From positions 1-64,000 of the forward strand of contig JASANC010001008.1 of NCBI GenBank assembly GCA_030248135.1: a stretch of 64,000 nucleotides of DNA, read 5' to 3'. The stretch comes from Theristus sp. LFF4_11. Taxonomy: Eukaryota; Nematoda; Chromadorea; Monhysterida; Xyalidae. Shown piece after piece: positions 34,468 to 44,883 of this stretch; the stretch's first letter is position 1; each line of letters begins with the position of its first letter. The position numbers were made by a program, and so were the translations under genes. The notes under the pieces are model-generated. The model was not told the DNA's origin. It searched no databases and saw nothing but the letters and a program-made list of their open reading frames with translations.

Positions 34468-36346
34468 CTACGGCAGCGGCGGCTGCTGTTGCGGCGTTTG
34501 CTGCGCCTGTCGACGAGTCGCCCGCTGATAGCCGATCTTGATCTGCTCCACCAGGAATGAGAACAACACGATGAATCCCTTCGACGTCTCGTTGCGTGTC
34601 TTGCGGTTCATGTCCAATTTCGCGATCGACTCCTGTGTGTCATAATATTGTGCGGCGAACAGCTTGCTATTGCACCCTATACTGTGCTAACACGCGAGTT
34701 GGCAAACCTAAACGCCAGAGTCAGCCAGGTTCACACGCGACGCATGCGTTTCTGTGCGGGCATTGCTGCCGGTTTTAAACAGTCCAACTCGATAACATAT
34801 CCAACTAGCCGATTGGTTGGTAGTGCACGTGATGCGTGGATTCTATGCAAACAGAACTCCGCCTCAACAGCAATCGATGCACAGAATGCATGCATCAATC
34901 AATCAATCAGCTGGTTGGATCTGTTATTGAGTTCGACTGTAGAAGAGACTGTCCGGCACCGAAAGCAGTATACCGCACGTGACCGCGCAACCAATCAGCT
35001 GACAGTCTGTAAATTTGCGAGTTCGACCGTAGTGCACACACCTGCAAGTAGTCGCCGTAGACGTCGAACAGCGCCACAGTGAACGCGTGCGTCACCAGGT
35101 TCACGTGCATCTCGCCGACGTGCGCGCACTTCTCCGCCGTCACGTGCACGTCCTCGTCCAGATGACGCACGGCGAACTCGACCAGCTCGGCCATGAAGCG
35201 ACCGTGCGCCACCTGGTCGCGACGTCCGCCCGCCTGCCGAGAAGAAAAACTGGCGCTTTCTGCTGTGTGTTTGCAGTTGAAACGGTGACAACTCGGGCCT
35301 GCCTCGATGGTCAAGTGGTCTAAGGCGCTGGTCCGGAAAACCAGGCACGTGTGGGTTCGAATCCCACTCGAGGTTTCAAAACTTCCGATGATGTTTTTGC
35401 ATCTCTTTACAAAAATATAAGAACAGAAATCCCGTGCCAAAAGCAACACCTGTTTTTTTTAAACAACATACCGACTAAAAGGAAAACAACGTTGAACTTT
35501 TTGTTGAACTCTGATTGGTTACAGACTAAATATTGACCGTAAATCGTGGTTCCCCAAAATTCAGTCCGTTGAGTAACAAAAAACGACACCAACTTGAAAT
35601 GTGTCAATGACGGTCGATTTCGCCCAGACGTTCCGCGCAGTTGTGTTGCTTCGACTGAGTTGTCTAACAGAACAGAACAAACACTTGATTTTTGCTTTTT
35701 TTGTGAACGTTTTGTGTGGAAAACAATTTTTTTTCAAAAAGAGCGTGCAACCGAAAAAAAATGCAAGAATTGCGCATCCACCTGAACGTGTCGACGTAAT
35801 GCGCGATCTGCTGCGGTACAGTTATTCGAGTGACGGTCGTGTTCAAATGACGGGCCTGCATGCACAAAAGTTGTTGTTGTGTGTGAGTAACCAACCGTGG
35901 TTATTCAAGAAAAAAGTAACACAGATTTTAAAAAAGATGGACAACCGAAAGTTTACTCATAACAATTTCTTGAGTATGACGTACACTGTTGAGTAATCAA
36001 TTTTCATCAGTGAATTGTCTTTTCTTTTGGCCTCGAGACTCACTGCGTTTGTACGCGCAGGGATAGAGAAACCGTTTCAGAAAAACCTTCAGTTTGAAGA
36101 TTCGAATATTTTCGCTTTAAACTGTCCGACTTTTTCCTAGTGCGTGAAACTTCGGTGTGTCTACAAATCTTTGTGAAACGATTTACAAAACACACGATGT
36201 ACCTGCAACGGGTTCAAGTGCAGTTTTTCAGCGAGCGTCGTCACTCGAGCGGAGGAGGACGGGACGCGGGACGAGAACGACCGCCGCGGTAGGCGTTCGG
36301 TGGCCGCCCCGGCCGCAAGTGAACTGGCCACTTTCAGCGGTCGATG
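34468..36346 (-). CDS. Unrecognised protein, C-terminal exons
   Basis: Three phase-0 exons on the minus strand: 36346-36203, 35233-35042 and 34632-34468 (stop TAG), encoding 166 residues. The first encodes a Ser/Ala/Arg-rich linker ending ARVTTLAEKLHLNPLQ. The second is helical and conserved-looking (FMAELVEFAVRHLDEDVHVT, HVNLVTHAFTVALFDVYGDY). The third reads ESIAKLDMNRKTRNE, then GFIVLFSFLVEQIKIGYQRA and a Gln/Pro tail. Codon use is GC-rich like neighbouring exons and the splice sites are good, so a real gene is likely. I do not recognise the family; an alpha-helical scaffold or trafficking subunit is only a guess. A possible upstream exon ends at a GTTGGT donor near 37012 and is in phase. 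The 5' part is not identified. Confidence 0.6.
34693..35035. mobile_element. Two nested family A MITEs (copy 4 inside another)
   Basis: The inner copy 34780-34939 runs from CAGTCCAACTCGATAACA to TGTTATTGAGTTCGACTG and folds back fully. Flanking pieces, GAGTTGGCAAACCTAAACGC on the left and GTAAATTTGCGAGTTCGACC on the right, look like the split ends of an older copy. Both lie in the last intron of the unrecognised minus-strand gene. Confidence 0.7.
35301..35374 (+). tRNA. tRNA-Ser-like (anticodon GGA)
   Basis: Folds as a cloverleaf. Acceptor GCCTCGA pairs with TCGAGGT, with one G-U pair. The D arm contains AAGTGGTCTAAGG. Anticodon stem CTGGT/ACCAG encloses loop CCGGAAA, which gives anticodon GGA. 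T arm GTGGG-TTCGAAT-CCCAC is perfect and carries a consensus B box. Odd points: position 33 is C instead of U, and the variable loop is only six bases, although serine tRNAs normally have a long variable arm. It may be a pseudogene or a tRNA-derived sequence. It lies in an intron of the minus-strand gene. Confidence 0.6.
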
Positions 36347-36359
36347 CTGTGTGCGTGTA

Positions 36360-36782
36360 AAAAAGGGACCCGTGAGACGGTGTTTGCGTGGGGTACCGTG
36401 GTATGCGTGTAACAATGGATTTGTATACATAGGTACTGAAAAGTGATTTTTTGATTTCTGCTCAGAGGTTGCTCGTAATGAGTCGTTGTAGGTTCCTAAT
36501 CTTAAACCTAATCCTAGCGAAGCCTTTTTGATAAGGCGAAAATGATCAATTTAGTTTTTGCATTTTATTCTTTCGTTAAAAGGCAGGGGCCACCGCCACT
36601 GCACATGGACCTTTTTTAATAATGATGCATTACGGTAACAATGGACCCGTGAGACGGTGTTTGCGTGGGGTACCGTGGTGTGCTGTGTTGTCCGCACTGC
36701 GATTGTGGGAAAACGGTGAGAGGCACCGTACTGAGAATAAGACCACCTCTCTAAAGCAGCTGCTTTGTTGTTGTTGAAATTT
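36360..36782. repeat. Spacer with a 50-bp direct repeat
   Basis: GACCCGTGAGACGGTGTTTGC and GTGGGGTACCGTGGT occur at about 36367-36404 and 36644-36681. The rest is AT-rich and unassigned. Confidence 0.5.
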
Positions 36783-36950
36783 TTAGGCGATGTTTTTAGC
36801 CAGGGCTAACCCAGAGAAGCGTACAGAACGCCATTGAGTAGGGCGCCCATCGAGTTTTCTCTGTCATTAAGTGCCCATACACCCCTCGGCGGGACTCGAT
36901 CCCCCGAGCGCACAGACTGTAGTCTAACGCACTACCACCAGGCCACGAGG
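36783..36950 (-). mobile_element. tRNA-derived SINE (copy 1)
   Basis: Read on the minus strand: a tRNA-like head (TGGCCTGGTGGTAGTGCGTT, then GGGGGATCGAGTCCCGCCG with a B-box-like core). The body contains GCACTTAATGACAGAGAAAA and GCGTTCTGTACGCTTCTCTG, and the tail is GGGTTAGCCCTGGCTAAAAA. Copies at 50726-50901, 55906-56082 and 56253-56406 share head, body and tail. SINEs are transcribed by RNA polymerase III and moved by a LINE partner, which is not in this window. Confidence 0.85.
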
Positions 36951-37011
36951 TTGACCAACTTGGTAACAAGCTTCTTCCAGAATTTTAGGTTTTAGCAAAC
37001 AAAAACCAACT

Positions 37012-37140
37012 TGGTACGGCTGCGGGGAGGTAGCGCGCTGCAGCGGTCTGCTCGTGCCGGCGTCGTCGTCGGTGCAGACTGCGGTGCGCTGAGGGGCACC
37101 GGTCGATGCGCCATCCACCAGCATTCGGCTGCTTTGTGTG
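37012..37140 (-). CDS. Possible upstream exon of the unrecognised gene
   Basis: GC-rich open stretch on the minus strand ending in a GTTGGT donor at about 37011. In the frame that joins exon 36346-36203 it is Pro/Ser/Thr/Arg-rich, like the linker in that exon. Acceptor and reading frame are not certain, and a SINE sits between the two exons. Confidence 0.25.
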
Positions 37141-37399
37141 CGACGTGTTCTGCGTTCACGGTGCACTTTTTTCACCCTTTTTTGTGTTTTTACATACAGT
37201 GTGCTCTTCATCTGATAAATGTTGCTGTGCCTTATGGCTTAATGCGACGGTGTGTGTGGTGTGGTACTCCACGGTACACCTTACATGGCACACCATGGTC
37301 ATTCACCTCTTCACTGATACTACAGTGTGCTGCTGGTTTGGTGAGTCTAGTAGTTTATAGCACTCTGAAGAGCTGATGATAGTCATAATACTAAGATAA

Positions 37400-37622
37400 T
37401 ATGGGCCGGATTTTTGAATTTGATGGGTTATTTTTGTTTTAAGATAGTAAATTAATTTTTAACATATTAAAAGAAATTTTTTAAAAATAATTTTTAAAAT
37501 GGGCAAAAAATTTAAGAAGAGAAAAAAATAAAAAAAAAAAAAAATTTTTTTTTAAAAAAAAAAAAAAAAATATTTTTTTAAAATTAAATTTTAAAAAAAA
37601 AAAAAATAAAAATTTTAAAAAA

Positions 37623-37658
<36 letters not shown>

Positions 37659-37760
37659 GGTTAAGGGGAAAAAAAAAAATAAGAAAAATTATGAATTAAT
37701 AAAAAAATTTTATTTTTTTTTTTTTGAAAAAAAAAAAACGATTTTTATAAAATGTTACTT
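37400..37760. repeat. A/T low-complexity tract
   Basis: Several hundred bases almost only of A and T homopolymers, ending near ACGATTTTTATAAAATG. The composition is unlike everything around it and may be a poorly resolved assembly stretch or a degraded A-rich tail. Confidence 0.7.
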
Positions 37761-37916
37761 TTTGTCATTTCAATTCAACTAACTTTAAAATCGTTTTACA
37801 TATTTTTAACGGAACAGCAATTAACCGATTGGTGTAAAAAGATTGTTTTTAAAAAGAGGGAAGGGGGGATAAAGAGCTCAAATTCAAAATGCAATGCATT
37901 TTAGCACGGTTCAAAA

Positions 37917-37987
37917 GGCCAAAATCCACTCAAAAATAATAATTGTATTATCAGCTAACCGTGCCGTAGGCACGGGTCAATTGGCTA
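37917..37987 (+). mobile_element. Helitron 3' end
   Basis: CAAAATCCACTCAAAAATAA leads to the hairpin CCGTGCC-GTA-GGCACGG, then GTCAATTGG and the terminal CTAG followed by T. Identical in design to the end at 42815-42844. The matching 5' end was not found; it may lie beyond the A/T tract. Confidence 0.75.
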
Positions 37988-40635
37988 GTTTTGATGATTG
38001 CAATAATGTTTGCAAAATCTTCGCAGACCGCTACTTTACGTGAAAGTTTTATTCTTACCGGTAAATTGACATATCTTAGAATCACTAGAGTGTGCAAGTG
38101 CGTTTCAAATACTGAAGCAACAATTCGTTGACAAAATAAGACCGCCTTTTGATGGTTGAAAAAGGCTGACAGACAAAATTAGTGATGCATTTGAAAGACG
38201 GGAGAAAGAAATTTGAATTTGATTCGACAGGCGGCAAGACGTCCATTCAGTTTATTGTGAAACCTACGTCATTGTTCTTTTAGCTTTCTTAAAAAAATCG
38301 AAGAACAAAAAGTGCAGTGTTCAACATTCGATGTGCGCACGCACACACCAAGTACCCTGCGGAAATAATTTTAGCCGTCGTCTTTATCTCTTGCCTAAGG
38401 GCATGTAACCCGATTATCATAACCTCTTGCATAATGACCGTTGTTGTGTGTGCTCTAAAAATTCAAGTGAAAAAAGCCGCAACGGCGATAACAAAGTATA
38501 GCTGCGCTCATTCGCGTACAGATTACCAAAATTAGGTCAAAATTTTGATGCCACTCCACCCACACCGGAAATGCAAGAAATGCGTCCAAAAAATTCTCGG
38601 TTTCACCGCTGAAAATTGGTCTGTTTCGCGATTTCTTTCTGAAATTGTAAAAATCACAAATTCCTCTGTCCAGCTCACTGTTTTTGCTTCAGCTCAGCTT
38701 GAACCGCCATTCGATTGTGGTGCATCATCGTCAGACTGTCCTGTTGATGCTGATAGTCAGCAGCGGTGCTGAAAGAAAAAATGTTGTTCTGTATTGGGTG
38801 GCTTCACTTCTTTCTTTATAACCGCTTCCACTAAGAACTACTTGTATTTGCATTAAGTACAATGTATTACGCACGTGTCAGTTTTCTAAACCTGCCTCTT
38901 CAGCGGCATCCTGGAAAAACGAACGAAAAACTGCGCAACCGCCGGTCCCGAACGCGTCTAACTTCGAACGCAATGAAATTTGAATATGCCCACTCTAGCT
39001 AATATGTAATTGAATAATGACCAGCATAACGTGTTAAAGGCGATTTGACACAAATTTGTTCCTAAGTTAAATAGTTGAAAAGCGGATAAAAAGCGTTATT
39101 GGCCTACGGCATCGCAACACGGAACTACACATCAGGCGCGCATAACTAAAACGATATTATGTAATTTGGAATACAGTTGGTGAACAAGTGCATGCAGAAA
39201 AGGGAGAGTGGAAAATGTGCGCGCATATTGTGCAAAAAAGTGAAAAGTTCCGGTGGTTTTACATTATAAGCGCGCCTTTCGAGGTTTTAAAAGAAAGCCC
39301 ACACTTAATGCAATGGAATTAAGACGTTTTCTTTTTCTGCTGCGCACCAACCAAAAACTACGGTCGACAAAGCCCAACGGAGAGAGCTTTTGCTTCCAAC
39401 GGTTTTAAAACATCTGCAATTTGCGCATATATAACGAACCTTGAATTCTAGCATGCTGATTAGCAGCATCGAGCTGGCAGAACCAATCACAGAAGTGTGT
39501 GATCGATGAGTTCATCAGCACGGTAACGGTCGTGCATTAATTTGGTGTTTTTTACCATAGTTTTTTTCACTGGAAATGCGCAATGCAGAATGATCCTGTC
39601 AAGACCCGATATGGTAGAAACTGTGCCCCAAGTGAACCGGGAGTGCTAACATTCGACAGAAGTACGCTCAGTGAACAAAGATAAAAACGTTTGCATTTCA
39701 AGTCGAAAACATTTGTGCGAGCTTTTTTTCCACTGACCGGTGACTTCGATGTTTTTCGCCAGCTTCTATCGCAGGACTGTTACAATGCTGTTTGCTTGAA
39801 TTTCCTCGAGTCTCCTGCAAATGCAATGTACATATTTAGTTTTTATAGTTCTTTAGGTTATCAATTTTAAAATTTACTTTCCAGTTGTTCACTGTCCACC
39901 TTTGCGGACGCATTGAGTCGGAGTGCCAAAGGAAAAGATAATACAAAGTACGGTAAATATCTCGCTTTTTTAAACACACAAAACGTTTTGCACCATATAC
40001 GCAGGTGTGGTGATACGATGCAGTATGTTTTAATCACTGCTTTTAAAAACTATGCTTTTGAACGTTGTAAGAAGCGACATTGAAATTTTAGACAACTTCC
40101 ATGAATGCATGGGCTTCTGTGAAGTGGAATTCTTCACAGTTCGTTACTCGCGAAATAAACCTAATGAAACGTTGTTTAAGCATGCTGTGTGGTTTTAATG
40201 ATACAGACAGGCACACAGCACTTGAAATATGAAAGAGGATCTTGCATGAGAAAACTGCCACTATTTTTGCTCAACTGCTCGATCAGGCAATCAAAAAAAC
40301 GATTGATACTACGATTCTTTCACGATGAAGTTTTTTTCAGATCAAGATCCATCATGGTAGAAATGCGGCCTCGGCAAAAAAAGTTGCGTGCATTCGCAGC
40401 GAGATTTCATTCAGGACAGTCCAATATGACCCTATTGTTATCCTAAAAAAAAAACTCCGAGCAACGACGTGGGTGGCAAACAGGCTTGTTTGAGATGAGA
40501 TACGGTTGTCGTGATAAATACACGTATGTGACTAAGAGCAGTCCGGCAGCCACACTTTTTTGTCTTCAAAACAGTTGGCGAGAAACGCAATGGCAATTAA
40601 TGAAAAACCACAGTGATAAGAAACGCAACCATCTA
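37988..40635. other. Gene-poor AT-rich region
   Basis: About 2.6 kb with only short open frames and no recognisable domain. The stretch 38540-38772 is open on the plus strand (one frame reads GFTAENWSVSRFLSEIVKIT) but has no family match I know. Just before 40636 is TTAATGAAAAACCACAGTGA, which recurs after 44248. Confidence 0.5.
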
Positions 40636-42844
40636 TCTATACTACTAAAACAGGAAGACCGTGTGTGTGTCTTAGCGTGTCAATTTTGGTCGATTTGAAT
40701 TGGCGCCAAGCTGTTCTAAATTTGTCATATATATATCATCATCTCTAGCTGCACTCCATTTTTAATGCAAGATTCATGAGAACTTTTACTCTCTATGTTC
40801 TGTAAAAAGTCCTAATCATCATCATTCTCATGCAATGAAAACAAACAATCGACCACTTTGATTGGCTTTTGTTGTTATTTGCCATCTATTATCTTTCTAA
40901 TTAAACGGGTACCAATCAATATGCGTTTGCACGCAACGATAGAGAAAATTTTTCATGGCTGTGCGGCAATTTGAAATCACCGAAACTTGACGTATTCTGT
41001 CGGCAGATTCGTGCAAAAAAATTGGGAAAAAAGCTAATCAGAATCTTTCCTCACTAAATAATTTTATTTTATATCGTATTCGAACTACGTTTGCGCGCGA
41101 CACATCTTTTCAGCTGTGCGGCTTTTCCACACATCATTCAACATTACTCCGCCTCCGTTACACGAAAAGATAGAACTTAAATCGAATTACAATAGCTAAC
41201 AAGAAGTAATTGATTGTTTCTGAGCAAAAAAATAGACTGTAGTTCCAGAAGATATAGATTGCAGCATCGACAAAGATGTGCCATGATCGACGGCGAAGCA
41301 GTGGAGCGGTCCACATACAATCGATCAATTTTTTAACGAGGGTAAAAGTTGAATGATTCTGATCAGCAGAGGTTTTTTAAAATAATTAGAACGGGAATTT
41401 TAAGCGAAGCAGTTGGGTGTTGCTGATCAAAAATTGTTTATCATACTTTTAACGGTCATGACAGTAAAATGTAACTCACTAAGAAGCTTAAAAGATTGCT
41501 TTTTGAACGGGATAATTGTTGCTGATCATACAAGATTGTTTTTGTTATACCGAACAAAAATGACAGCGAAATGCTGCTGACTGAATCAGATGGCATTCAA
41601 TTTTTTTAAATATTTTAAACCGGTATCAGCTGATTGTTGCTGATCAAACGACATGTTTTTTAATTTTTTTTGAACAGGAATAGCAAAGATTGATTTTTGA
41701 TGCTTTGAGCGGGAATGACTGTTAATTGTCGCTCATCATCAAAAGATTGTTTTCTGATACCTTAAACGGGAATGATTTTTTTAATATTTTGAACGGGAAT
41801 AGCATTTGAGTGTTGCTGATCAAAGATTATTTTATTATACTTTTAACGGTCATGACAGTGAAATGAAACTGACTAAAAAGATTGACAGATTTTGATTTTG
41901 ATTTTGAACGGGATTTCAAAAAGATTTTGAACATGATAGTTGTTGCTGATCATAATACAATATTGTTTTTGTTATACTGAAAAGAAAAGAAAGCGAAATG
42001 CAGCTGACTAAAACAGATTGCTTTTAGTTTTTTTAATATTTTAAACCGGTATCGGTTGATTGTTCCAGATCAAACGACGTTTTTTTTTAATTTTTTTTTG
42101 ATCAGGAATGGTAGTTGAACGACATTTGACGACATGGAAAAGCTGACAAAACAAGATTGATTTTTGATCTTTTGAGGGAATGGCTGTTAATTGTCGCTGA
42201 TCAAAGAACATTTTTGATACTTTAAACGGGAATGACAGTGGAATACAAAAAAGAATGAAACTACAATTAAGCGATATTGAAGAAGGTAACAAATCAGAGT
42301 TTATCTTGATACTTTAAATGGCAGTTGTTTGTTGCTGATTAAAAAAGATTGTTTTTCATATTTTGAATGGCAATGCAGTTATGATTGTGTTGCTACTGTT
42401 GCTTGCAGATCAAAGAATATTTACGCTGAATTAAAAAAAAACAGCGGTTCTCATCAAAATGATTGGCAAGTTGAAAAATAGTATCTGTGGCTCTGAATGA
42501 TGCTGAAACAGCATTAACCAAACCACATAGTAATAAGTGATACGGTGACTAAATCAGGTTACGATTGAATCGACAGCAATAAAATCAGCAAAATCACATA
42601 CTTGACAAAAAACACTGTTTTCAAAAAACTGAAATGCTATGATTTTCAAAAAGTAGAAGCATCGACGGATACGAGTTCTTTAAAAATGAACGTTCATTTC
42701 TACGGTAAATCAACAACAGTCGGTTGAAGCAGCTCAAAATCAAAATGCAATGCAAAATGCAAAGGTCAAAAAGCGAAAATCCACTCAAAAATAATAATTG
42801 TAGTTATCAGCTAACCGTGCCGTAGGCACGGGTCAATTTGCTAG
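40636..42844 (+). mobile_element. Non-autonomous Helitron
   Basis: The 5' end TCTATACTACTAAAACAGG follows an A. The 3' end has a CCGTGCC-GTA-GGCACGG hairpin ten bases before CTAG and is followed by T. That is the A-T insertion, TC start and hairpin-CTAG end typical of Helitrons (rolling-circle transposons). The 2.2-kb interior lacks Rep/helicase coding. It holds many loose copies of a roughly 65-bp unit around TTGCTGATCAAAGATTGTTTTT and AACGGGAATGACAGT (41340-42440). Confidence 0.82.
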
Positions 42845-44248
42845 TATTATTAAATTTACAAAGTGTCTGTGCGTGGCACTTTTTTGCAATTTGAATTGGC
42901 GCCCATTTTTGCTACTTATGAAAACTCCATCTCAATTTCCTTAACCTATTTTTTAATTAATGCCTGTTGAGATTGTTTTTTTCAAAACGTCGCTCTTCAT
43001 AGCTGGAGTCATCATGATACTCTTTGGTCAACAGAGACAGTTCAGCGCAGCATAGGCAAATGGAAGCGTGGCTGATCAAAACTTGATGATCGACTGGGAA
43101 AGATGTAACAAAACCGTCTTTGAAAAAAGTTTGAACTTTTTTGTTTCTAAAAAACGGGTTGCAAAACGCGCATCGACATCGGCATTGCAAGTTGCACTTT
43201 GAATTCAAAACAAGTAAAGTTCATTGAAATTGATACTTCATGTTTCACGTAACGTAAATTCATACGTAACGCACGATGGTCAACTGGCAATTGTTGCTGC
43301 TCAAAACTTGACGAGCGACTGCGAAAGATGTAACAAAACCGTCTCTGAAAAAAGTTTAATTAAAAAGTTTTTAATTGGGTCGAAATGGTATTTACCATTC
43401 ATTTTCACTTTGCAAAATGTTTGGGTCATGTTGGGGTATTTTATATATAAACGGGTAAAAAGAAGCAATGACTGCAAAACGAAATTATAAACGTCACTTT
43501 TTTGTTTCTTCTATTCATTTTCGCTTTAGAAAAAAGGCTTGGCTTATGTTAGGGTTATCGGGTAAACTTTTTAAAACGGGTAATTTTTAATGAAAAAAAC
43601 GTTAATTTTTATATTTTTTATTCAATCTTACTTAACTTACAAAAATGCTTGACTTAGGTTAGGGTGAACGGGTAAAAATAGCAAAATCATAAACTTCGCA
43701 TTTTCACTTTGCAAAAAAGGCTTAGCTTAGGTAAACGGGTCAAAGAAGCATTAGCTTTTTAAAACGGGTAATTAAAAAAACGTTAATTTTTATGTTTTTA
43801 TTCAATCTTACTTCACATACAAAAAGGGTTGACTTAGGTTAGGGTGAACGGGGAAAAAATAGCAAAATCATAAACTTCGCATTTTCACTTTACAAAAAAA
43901 TGCTTGGCTTAGGTAAACGGGTAAAAAAGCATTAGCTTTTTAAAACGGGTAAATGAAAAAAAACGTTAGTTTTTATATTTTTTATTCAATTTTACTTCAC
44001 TTACAAAAAGGCTTGCCTTCGGTTAGGGTAAACGGGTAAAAATAGCAAAATCATAAACTTCGCATGTTTAATTTATTTAAATACATTAAAAAATATTGTA
44101 TTGTAGGCGACTTAACGGCAGCACAAGGTAAATTTTCTTCAGGGTTATTATTCAGTAAACGTTACTGTTTTTTCTTTCTAAGTCAATGCCACTTCACCAA
44201 AAAGGCTTGGCATTGATTAAGCCACATACGCTCGGGTCAATTGGCTAG
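42845..44248 (+). mobile_element. Second Helitron, head to tail
   Basis: Starts directly at the CTAG of the first with TATTATTAAATTTACAAAGT, followed by GTCTGTGCG and GAATTGGCGCC, which match the 5' region at 40650-40700. It ends GGGTCAATTGGCTAG at 44248, but the preceding hairpin has decayed. The interior carries about four imperfect 150-bp units (TTGACTTAGGTTAGGGTGAA, GCAAAATCATAAACTTCGCA, TAAACGGGT) at 43450-44060. Confidence 0.7.
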
Positions 44249-44524
44249 TAATTAATGAAAACCACAGTGATAAGAAACGCGACCGCAATTAATAAAAAAC
44301 CACAGTGATAAAATCGTGCACTAAATCCTGGTCACACTGACACCGCACAAGAAGACATAAAAGAGCTGTTGCAATGGTGGTAAATCCTAAAAAGAAAACT
44401 TTTAGCAATTCAGAAACTTTTACCCTCCCTCATTGAAAAGTCTACCTATTTGAGTCAACGTCTTTTTGAATTGCACAAATATACTGCCCTGCTTAAGGTT
44501 CAACACGTGTCAGATAATTGCTTT

Positions 44525-44725
44525 TATTTTGGTCCCGCGCCTCAATGCACACATAAATGGGTAAGTCTCATGCGCGACGCGGGAATTCAAAATTGGCAAA
44601 GGGATCCGAGACCCCTAAATAAGGCCGGGTCACTTAGGCTATTCTCAATTACCACATAAAGATTGAAACTAGTTTTTTTCACGTCCACAACCGCATTGAG
44701 TGGCAGGTCTTAATGAAAAGATAAT
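44525..44725 (-). repeat. Dispersed repeat family E (copy)
   Basis: Shares the GGAATTCAAAATTGGC, GGGATCCGAGACCCC, AAGATTGAAACTAGTTTTTT and CCGCATTGAGTGGCAGG landmarks with copies at 10405-10605 and 61805-61950, in rearranged or inverted order. Confidence 0.5.
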
Positions 44726-44883
44726 AGTTAACCAAAGGTCAAAAATGTAAAAAAACGTTTTCTGAAGTGTCGTGAAAACAATTTGCAAACGATTGTAAAA
44801 ACCCAACAATCAAACTTTTGTGAAATTACCACTTTTTGGCAAAAAACAAGGAATGCCACGACTAAAAAATGAATAACCTTTAC

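Noticed and set aside
34907..35449. Minus-strand open frame of 180 codons read as one protein
   Set aside because: Only 35233-35042 is exon; the rest runs through the tRNA gene and a MITE.
38545..38772. Open frame of 75 codons
   Set aside because: No family resemblance, AT-rich surroundings and no supporting splice partners; insufficient to call a gene.
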